10,870 nucleotides of DNA. Origin: Deltaproteobacteria bacterium (GTDB lineage Bacteria > Desulfobacterota > Dissulfuribacteria > Dissulfuribacterales > QOAL01). The notes under the pieces were generated by a model. That model was not told the DNA's origin. It made no database searches and worked only from the letters and a program-made list of their open reading frames with translations. The stretch spans positions 1 to 10,870 of the forward strand of contig JAMOUE010000160.1 of the NCBI GenBank assembly GCA_027068235.1, written 5' to 3'. Shown piece after piece: positions 1 through 4,822 of this stretch. The position numbers and the translations under genes are program-made. The first letter of the stretch is position 1. Each line of letters opens with the position of its first letter.

Positions 1-203
1 ACTCCAATAACAACTGCATCCATGTTTTTGAAATCTGGAAGAAGCTCGGTAAAGTCGCATGCCTCCTTTGTGCAGCCAGAGGTGTTGTCCCGAGGATAAA
101 AATATAAGATCACCCACTTGCCCAGAAAATCAGACAGGTTCACCAAGTTCCCTTCACCATCCTTCAATGTAAACTCTGGTGCCTTATCTCCCTTTTCAAC
201 CAT
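1..203 (-). CDS. bcp: Bcp/AhpC-TSA family peroxiredoxin (thiol peroxidase), N-terminal part only
   Basis: The visible 67 residues begin MVEKGDKAPEFTLKDGEG and contain the peroxiredoxin active site DNTSGCTKEAC. Cys44 is the expected peroxidatic cysteine and Cys49 sits five residues later, as in Bcp/PrxQ enzymes that use an intramolecular disulfide. The family reduces hydrogen peroxide and organic hydroperoxides in the cytoplasm using thioredoxin-like donors. The fragment lacks a signal peptide. The ATG (201-203 on the complement) is preceded by AAGGAG (213-218) at good spacing, which fixes the start. The gene follows a small minus-strand gene by 40 nt and is probably cotranscribed with it. The C-terminal half lies beyond the left edge, so completeness cannot be judged. 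Ser replaces the more usual Pro before Gly-Cys, a variation I believe occurs in Bcp proteins. Confidence 0.93.
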   Translation of the reverse strand, partial: MVEKGDKAPEFTLKDGEGNLVNLSDFLGKWVILYFYPRDNTSGCTKEACDFTELLPDFKNMDAVVIG

Positions 204-243
204 ACTGTTTATCTCCTTATCTTCGTTAGTTAGATGCCACTCT

Positions 244-576
244 TTAAGCAGTGATATAATCAAAAAATTCCGTGAGAGCACTCCCCCGTTTTTCCAAAAG
301 CCCTGCAAGGTCTGCATCTTTCATGGGCTTCATCATGTCTGGATTGTCAGGCACTGTCCAACCAAACAGCAGCCTTGCGATTTGCCCCTTCTCAATGGCC
401 ACCAAAAACGCTACATCCTGCTCCCCTAGATAGTCTATGCCAAATTCAAATTCATCAAAATCATCGGGTTCTTCAGGCGCATATCTATTTTTGATATTCC
501 ACTTTGAAAGTTTTTCAGAATCTGTTGCCTTTGAAATATCCAGTTTTTTGCCCAAAAATTGCCTGAATCTTTTCAA
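244..576 (-). CDS. Small acidic hypothetical protein, 110 aa, upstream of bcp
   Basis: This is an unrecognised protein, rich in Asp/Glu in its middle (EEPDDFDEFEFGIDYLGE, about residues 35-52). No transmembrane segment, signal peptide or cysteine is seen. The start codon is TTG (574-576 on the complement), supported by a strong AGGGGAGG ribosome site about 6 nt upstream. No ATG start lies nearby, and the first internal Met is far into the protein. The gene lies 40 nt before the peroxiredoxin on the same strand, which suggests cotranscription and perhaps a link to redox or housekeeping functions, but that is only context. The opposite strand also has open frames across this region. They lack comparable ribosome sites and are judged shadows. 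Reality of the gene is likely; function is unknown. Confidence 0.72.
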   Translation of the reverse strand: MKRFRQFLGKKLDISKATDSEKLSKWNIKNRYAPEEPDDFDEFEFGIDYLGEQDVAFLVAIEKGQIARLLFGWTVPDNPDMMKPMKDADLAGLLEKRGSALTEFFDYITA

Positions 577-741
577 TGTTTACCTCCCCTTAAAGATTCT
601 TTACCATCCTTTGTTACAACTTACTCCATAATCACTGGCCAACTATTTTTGTTATGACTACATCTAACAGACCTGATTGTTTTCTCAGATCAAGCCTCAT
701 CCATATTGTAACATAACAGCTTATTTGTCATATTTCAGAGC
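577..741. other. Divergent intergenic region between the hypothetical gene and the HD-domain gene
   Basis: This 165-nt AT-rich spacer separates the minus-strand hypothetical/bcp pair from the plus-strand HD/MBL pair, so it must carry or border promoters for both directions. The only clear element is the AGGGGAGG ribosome site of the minus-strand gene (about 582-590). No convincing -35/-10 pair with standard spacing was found for either direction. Confidence 0.5.
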
Positions 742-1302
742 ATGAAAATCCCAGACAATAAGACTGCCATCAAAATTCTAAGAGACTACAAGACCCCAGT
801 CCACATCATGAGACACTGCGTAATGGTTGCAAAGGTCTCTACATTTTTGGGCATAAGGTTAAGGGAACGAGGCTGCAATATATCCATCGGGCTTTTACAG
901 GCTGGAGGCCTCCTCCATGACGTAGCCAAATATCATGCCATCATCCACGGTGGAGATCATGCGTCAATGGGTGCAACATTTCTTGAAGGCCTAGGTTATA
1001 AGGATGTTGCCAAAATAGTACGATCACACGTGCATATAGATACAAATGAACTGTGTATGCGAAAAATCAACGAGGCGATTGTTGTCAACTATGCAGACAA
1101 AAGGGTAAAACATACCACTGTTGTCAGCCTTGAAGACAGATTTGAAGATCTCTATATCAGGTACGGAACCGATAATTACAGACGCAAGCGCATAAAAGAG
1201 CTTTTCGACCAGACCAAGGAGATGGAGAAAAACATTTTTTCAGTGCTACATATTGAACCAGATCAATTAAACGAATTTTTCAGGAGGCAAAGAAATGACT
1301 GA
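742..1302 (+). CDS. HD-domain phosphohydrolase-like protein
   Basis: The 186-aa soluble protein carries the HD superfamily metal-binding signature in order: His25 (IMRHCVMVA), the His59-Asp60 pair (GGLLHDVAK), His73 (GDHASMGA), His96/His98 (VRSHVHID) and Asp119 (NYADKRVKH). HD proteins hydrolyse phosphate esters, often of nucleotides; the substrate here is not deducible. Similar HD domains are found alone or, as I recall, fused to MobA-like nucleotidyltransferases; no such partner domain is present in these 186 residues. The C-terminal third (130-186) is charged and predicted helical. The ATG at 742 has only a weak ribosome site (CAGAGC directly before it), but the alignment to HD proteins needs most of this N terminus. 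The last 8 nt overlap the following MBL-fold gene, implying translational coupling. Confidence 0.85.
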   Translation: MKIPDNKTAIKILRDYKTPVHIMRHCVMVAKVSTFLGIRLRERGCNISIGLLQAGGLLHDVAKYHAIIHGGDHASMGATFLEGLGYKDVAKIVRSHVHIDTNELCMRKINEAIVVNYADKRVKHTTVVSLEDRFEDLYIRYGTDNYRRKRIKELFDQTKEMEKNIFSVLHIEPDQLNEFFRRQRND

Positions 1303-2005
1303 TGCGAACATACTAACATTTTATGGGCATTCTGCATTTTGTATTACCACCAAGCAAGGACTACGTATTTGGATTGACCCTTGGCTTGATAACCCAAGCA
1401 GTCCACCAAATGCAAAGGAACACATAAAGGCTGATCTTATCTTGGTAACGCATGGACATGGTGATCATCTTGGAAACTGCATGGAAATGGCAGCATCTTC
1501 TGCAACAGAAATAGTTGCCATCCATGAAATACAACAATACCTGCTGGCAAAAGGGGTCCCAAATGTAACAGGTATGAACATAGGAGGAACCTATGTGACC
1601 AAGGGTGTTTCTGTAACAATGGTTCAGGCTGTGCACAGCTCATCGGTCCAGGAAGGACAAGAGATATTTTATGCAGGGGATGCTGCGGGCTTTGTAGTAG
1701 GACTAGAAGATGGAACAAAGATTTACCATGCCGGCGATACAGCTCTTTTTGGTGATATGGCCATAATTGGAAACTTATATCATCCAAACGTTGCCCTTAT
1801 ACCCATTGGAGATCATTACGTAATGGGGCCAAAAGAGGCTGCCTATGCCTGTAAGCTCCTTGATCCTAAAATCATTGTGCCAATGCACTACGGAACATTT
1901 CCAGCATTGACAGGAACTGTGGGAGAGTTTGAAAGGCAGCTTAAAGCACATCATATAGAGGCTGATCTTGTTGTTTTGGAACCAGGAAAAAGCCTGAAAC
2001 TTTAA
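1295..2005 (+). CDS. Metal-dependent hydrolase, UPF0173/UlaG-like metallo-beta-lactamase fold
   Basis: The 236-aa protein has the hallmark HGHGDH metal site (residues 53-58) preceded by the strand ADLILVT. Later ligands fit His114 (QAVHSSS), Asp148 in YHAGDTALFGDM, and His198 in VPMHYGTFP. The order of motifs and the length of about 230 aa match the UPF0173 metal-dependent hydrolases related to UlaG. Two metal ions are expected; the physiological substrate of UPF0173 proteins is not established to my knowledge. The start is fixed by CAGGAGGC 6-12 nt upstream of the ATG, inside the end of the HD gene, with which it overlaps by 8 nt. The two hydrolases are therefore probably made together. No signal peptide is present, so it is probably cytoplasmic. 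Confidence 0.93.
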   Translation: MTDANILTFYGHSAFCITTKQGLRIWIDPWLDNPSSPPNAKEHIKADLILVTHGHGDHLGNCMEMAASSATEIVAIHEIQQYLLAKGVPNVTGMNIGGTYVTKGVSVTMVQAVHSSSVQEGQEIFYAGDAAGFVVGLEDGTKIYHAGDTALFGDMAIIGNLYHPNVALIPIGDHYVMGPKEAAYACKLLDPKIIVPMHYGTFPALTGTVGEFERQLKAHHIEADLVVLEPGKSLKL

Positions 2006-2293
2006 GCATTATATCCTCTAAAATTATATTTAGAAACTTTTTTCATTAACATAAGCCGTCATTGCGAGGTCTAAAAGGGCCGAAGCAATCTCCCCTCTAT
2101 TTGCAACTACAGATGGGATTGCTTCGCTAGCGTATGTGCGCCACCTCGCAATGACAGCAATAAGTAGTGTGTCATCTCATAATTCCCCACCTAACCAAAG
2201 CCATCGCTAGATTATCATCTCTTTTACCCTCCAAGAACTACAAGCCATATCCATAATAAATTCTTGAAAACAAATTTTGTTCTATTTTTTGCT
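2006..2293. other. Intergenic region between the MBL hydrolase and the che operon
   Basis: This stretch contains no credible gene. It holds a weak AT-rich inverted hexamer pair (TCTAAA 2017-2022, TTTAGA 2029-2034) followed by a T-run, then the long palindromic repeat at 2058-2155, then AT-rich sequence leading to the sigma-28-like promoter. An open frame beginning at 2296 only extends cheY upstream and is not thought to be translated there. Confidence 0.6.
2058..2155. repeat. Long imperfect palindromic intergenic repeat (REP/MITE-like)
   Basis: The outer arms GTCATTGCGAGGT (2058-2070) and ACCTCGCAATGAC (2143-2155) are perfect 13-bp reverse complements. Inner arms CGAAGCAATC (2081-2090) and GATTGCTTCG (2117-2126) are perfect 10-bp reverse complements. 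The nested symmetry spans 98 bp with a central region of about 26 nt. Sequences of this kind (CATTGCGAGG arms with GAAGCAATC inside) recur in intergenic regions of many bacterial genomes, especially in Desulfobacterota as I recall, and are considered non-autonomous repeats. RNA from either strand could fold into a long hairpin. It is more G+C-rich than its surroundings. Confidence 0.85.
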
Positions 2294-2320
2294 TAATGGT
2301 TTTGCAGGAATTTTCGATAA
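2294..2320 (+). promoter_or_regulatory. Sigma-28 (FliA)-like promoter for the che operon
   Basis: TAATGGTT (2294-2301), an 11-nt spacer, then TTCGATAA (2313-2320) compares with the enterobacterial FliA consensus TAAAGTTT-N11-GCCGATAA: 6 of 8 matches in each half with exact spacing. It ends 47 nt upstream of the cheY ATG at 2368, a plausible leader length. FliA control of chemotaxis genes is well established in flagellated bacteria. Assignment here is by motif only. Confidence 0.6.
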
Positions 2321-2367
2321 AAACATTGAATGGGTATATCAACCAAAAAATCAACAGAGGTCACTCT

Positions 2368-2739
2368 ATGAAGGCACTTGTTGTGGATGACTCAAAATCC
2401 ATGCGTAACATCGTAAAGGCGGGACTAAAAAAAATGGACGCCTTTGGGGAAATAAAGGAGGCAGTTAATGGAGTGGATGCCCTTGAAAAGATTGAAAATG
2501 AAGGGCCCTTCGACCTTGTACTTCTCGACTGGTACATGCCTGAAATGGAAGGGTATGACTGCCTTGTAGAGATAAGAAAGAGGCCAGAATGGAACGATAC
2601 AAAAGTCATGATGGTGACCACTGAAAATCAGCAGGAGAACGTCATTAAGGCAGTAATGGCAGGGGCTAATGAGTATCTCATGAAGCCATTTACTCCTGAA
2701 ATGCTGGAAGAAAAGGTCAAGATGGTGCTTGGTCTATGA
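2368..2739 (+). CDS. cheY: CheY-type single-domain response regulator
   Basis: This is a stand-alone receiver of 123 aa, the usual CheY length. It shows the acidic pair Asp7-Asp8 (VVDDSKSMR), the phosphoacceptor Asp54 (VLLDWYMPEMEG), Thr84 (MMVTTENQ), the switch aromatic Tyr103 and Lys106 in YLMKPF. Phosphorylated by CheA, CheY binds the flagellar switch and changes rotation. I chose the ATG at 2368 because AGAGG lies 7 nt upstream and MKALVVDDS is the natural receiver N terminus. An in-frame ATG at 2296 would add 24 unrelated residues and lies inside the promoter-like motif. The gene ends in an ATGA overlap with cheB (TGA 2737-2739, ATG 2736-2738), so translation of the two is coupled. Confidence 0.93.
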   Translation: MKALVVDDSKSMRNIVKAGLKKMDAFGEIKEAVNGVDALEKIENEGPFDLVLLDWYMPEMEGYDCLVEIRKRPEWNDTKVMMVTTENQQENVIKAVMAGANEYLMKPFTPEMLEEKVKMVLGL

Positions 2740-3854
2740 TTCGAGTCCTTGTAGTCGATGATTCAGTGGTCTTCAGGAAGATACTCCAGGAGGCCCTTGG
2801 TAAGAATCCAAAGATTCGGGTAGTTGGCACTGCGTCAAACGGACGTGAGGCTGTACAAAAGATTAGAATACTTAAGCCTGATGTTACAGTATTGGATGTA
2901 GAAATGCCTGAGATGGATGGACTTGCCACATTAGAAGCCATAAAAAGGCAACATCTTAAAACTGTTGTGATCATGTTTTCCAGTCTCACCTCCCAGGGAG
3001 CCAAAACAACCTTGGAAGCACTTTCAAGAGGTGCTGTTGATTTTGTGCCTAAACCCAAGGGAACTGGCGCGTTTTCTGAAAGCGTTAAAAGAATAGAAAC
3101 CTTGTTAATACCCAAGATAGAGGCCCTTGGTCCGAGTTCTAATGGAAGGACGCTACAAAGAAATATTGCCAAACCTTTTAAAAAGGTAGCACGACCAGGA
3201 ACCATCCATACCAAGTGCAACAAACCTAACTGTGCAAGCAATCGCAACTTTCCAAAACGGAGCACAAGGCCTGGAAAGGTCGAGGCCATAGGTATAGGGG
3301 TATCAACAGGAGGACCAAATTCTTTAAACCAGGTAATACCAAGATTTCCAGCCAACTTCAGGCTTCCTATATTTTTGGTGCAACACATGCCACCTGTATT
3401 TACTGCACAATTAGCCCAGAGGTTGAATCAGAAATCCAAGCTCAAGGTGGTTGAGGCGCAAGATCATATGCCGGTAAAGGGTGGAACTGTCTACATCGCT
3501 CCTGGTGATTACCATATGGAGGTCAAAAGGCGGGACAGATCCTTTGTCATCACCCTTAACCAAAATCCACCAGAAAACAGTTGCCGTCCAGCAGTGGATG
3601 TCCTATTCCGCTCACTTGCCAAGGCATATGGAGGCAAGGTTTTGGTAGCCATTATGACGGGAATGGGACAGGACGGCCTGGAAGGTGCCAAGGTACTCAA
3701 ACAAAAAGGCGCCATAGTCTTGGCTCAAGACAAGGAAACAAGTGTGGTATGGGGCATGCCTAAATTTGTTGCCGAATCAGGCATTGCAGACAAGGTGGTG
3801 CCTCTTGGAAATATTACTAATGCAATTTTGGAACTATCAGGACATAGATTTTGA
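2736..3854 (+). CDS. cheB: CheB, receptor-glutamate methylesterase/deamidase
   Basis: The 372-aa protein has an N-terminal receiver domain (about 1-125; Asp8-Asp9, phosphoacceptor Asp54 in TVLDVEMPEMDG, Lys106). It is joined by a linker to the C-terminal CheB methylesterase domain (about 182-370). The catalytic triad is visible: Ser190 in GVSTGGPN, His217 in LVQHMPP and Asp313 in MTGMGQDG. The enzyme removes methyl groups from, and deamidates, chemoreceptors; phosphorylation of the receiver relieves inhibition of the esterase. The linker (about 130-180) is basic and contains CNKPNC (161-166), a cysteine pair not typical of CheB. The start overlaps the end of cheY by ATGA, and cheR follows after 23 nt. 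Confidence 0.96.
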   Translation: MIRVLVVDDSVVFRKILQEALGKNPKIRVVGTASNGREAVQKIRILKPDVTVLDVEMPEMDGLATLEAIKRQHLKTVVIMFSSLTSQGAKTTLEALSRGAVDFVPKPKGTGAFSESVKRIETLLIPKIEALGPSSNGRTLQRNIAKPFKKVARPGTIHTKCNKPNCASNRNFPKRSTRPGKVEAIGIGVSTGGPNSLNQVIPRFPANFRLPIFLVQHMPPVFTAQLAQRLNQKSKLKVVEAQDHMPVKGGTVYIAPGDYHMEVKRRDRSFVITLNQNPPENSCRPAVDVLFRSLAKAYGGKVLVAIMTGMGQDGLEGAKVLKQKGAIVLAQDKETSVVWGMPKFVAESGIADKVVPLGNITNAILELSGHRF

Positions 3855-3877
3855 TTGATAAAGGGGACGTGTAGATC

Positions 3878-4693
3878 ATGATTAATCCGGAACAGTTCCG
3901 GTTTTTCTCAACAATGGTCAAGGAATCCAGTGGAATTGCCCTTTCCAAAGGCAAGGAATACCTGCTTGAAAGCAGGCTTAACGAACTTGCAAGGGTACTC
4001 GGGCTTAAAGACATCAACGATCTGTATAGAAAGGCCAAGTTCAGCCCTACTCCTAAGCTGAAGGAACAGATCATAGAGGCCATGACCACCAACGAGACAT
4101 ACTTTTTCAGGGATCAACATCCCTTTGAAGTCTTGAAAAAGGAGATCATTCCGGAGCTGATAGAAAAGAGAAAGAGCAAAAGGACCCTGAGATTTTGGAG
4201 TGCTGCATGTTCGACTGGTCAAGAACCATATAGCATTGCCATTATACTGGAAGAGCATTTTCCGCAAATCAAAACATGGAGAAGGGAAATAATTGCCACT
4301 GATATTTCTCAACAGGCCATAGATAAAGGCCGTGCAGGCAGATTTACCCAAGTGGAAGTAAACAGGGGCCTCCCCATCCAGCTTCTTATCAAATATTTCA
4401 AACAGCAAGGAGCATTTTGGATGGTGAATGACAAGCTCAAAAAACTCATAAGATTCAAGAAGGTAAATCTTATTGGGCCCCTAATTGGAATAAACAATAT
4501 AGACGTAGTGATGTGCAGATATGTGCTCATATATTTTGACCAAGATACTAAAAAGGCAATCCTTGAAAAGATTGTGAAGGTCTTAAACCCTGGTGGATAT
4601 CTATTTCTTGGTGCAACTGAAACACCAGTAGGACTGCCTTCATGTATGAAACGAAAGACGTTTGGACGCACAACGTGTTGGCAGAAACAGTAA
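3878..4693 (+). CDS. cheR: CheR, chemoreceptor methyltransferase
   Basis: The 271-aa protein has the helical CheR N-terminal domain (about 5-65), the receptor/catalytic segment TNETYFFRD (71-79) and the SAM-binding motif FWSAACSTGQEPYSIA (106-121). ATDIS (140-144), MCRYVLIYFD (212-221) and the ending FGRTTCWQK complete the family pattern. It methylates receptor glutamates using S-adenosylmethionine, opposing CheB. Tyr215 stands where the family normally has Asn in CRNVLIYF, one nucleotide change (TAT for AAT). AAGGGG (3861-3866) is 11 nt before the ATG, slightly long. Another frame stays open past the end and could mimic a frameshift, but the C terminus given here resembles normal CheR tails (GKT-like, aromatic, Lys), so the gene is judged intact. 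Confidence 0.94.
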   Translation: MINPEQFRFFSTMVKESSGIALSKGKEYLLESRLNELARVLGLKDINDLYRKAKFSPTPKLKEQIIEAMTTNETYFFRDQHPFEVLKKEIIPELIEKRKSKRTLRFWSAACSTGQEPYSIAIILEEHFPQIKTWRREIIATDISQQAIDKGRAGRFTQVEVNRGLPIQLLIKYFKQQGAFWMVNDKLKKLIRFKKVNLIGPLIGINNIDVVMCRYVLIYFDQDTKKAILEKIVKVLNPGGYLFLGATETPVGLPSCMKRKTFGRTTCWQKQ

Positions 4694-4816
4694 ATAAATA
4701 CGCTAGTAGAACAATGAAAGGCTATTTCTAAAAATTAATGAAACGCAGTTATTTTTTAGCAAAAGGTCAAAATTTTAGAGGTTAGTCTAAAGAAAGATTG
4801 TAAAACTTAGGAGAAC
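4694..4816 (+). other. cheR-cheA intergenic gap
   Basis: This 123-nt AT-rich gap is the largest break inside the che operon. It contains the perfect inverted hexamers TTTAGA (4774-4779) and TCTAAA (4786-4791), separated by 6 nt, and the AGGAG ribosome site of cheA (4809-4813). No FliA-like CGATAA box and no GC-rich terminator is visible. A weak internal promoter or a processing site is possible but not demonstrated. Confidence 0.4.
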
Positions 4817-4822
4817 ATGGTC

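Noticed and set aside
118..631. Plus-strand open frames opposite bcp and the hypothetical gene.
   Set aside because: They lack ribosome sites and recognisable motifs, and overlap antisense to a clearly recognisable peroxiredoxin and a gene with a strong ribosome site.
2017..2040. Rho-independent terminator after the MBL hydrolase gene.
   Set aside because: The stem is only 6 bp and AT-rich, and the following T-run is interrupted. It is too weak to call as a terminator.
2296..2367. Longer cheY starting at ATG 2296.
   Set aside because: It would add 24 residues not found in CheY, has no ribosome site, and begins inside the sigma-28-like promoter. AGAGG before ATG 2368 fits better.
4620..4732. 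Possible frameshift at the end of cheR, because another frame stays open to about 4732.
   Set aside because: The original frame ends in FGRTTCWQKQ, which resembles normal CheR C termini, and total length (271 aa) is normal. The alternative tail has no family resemblance.
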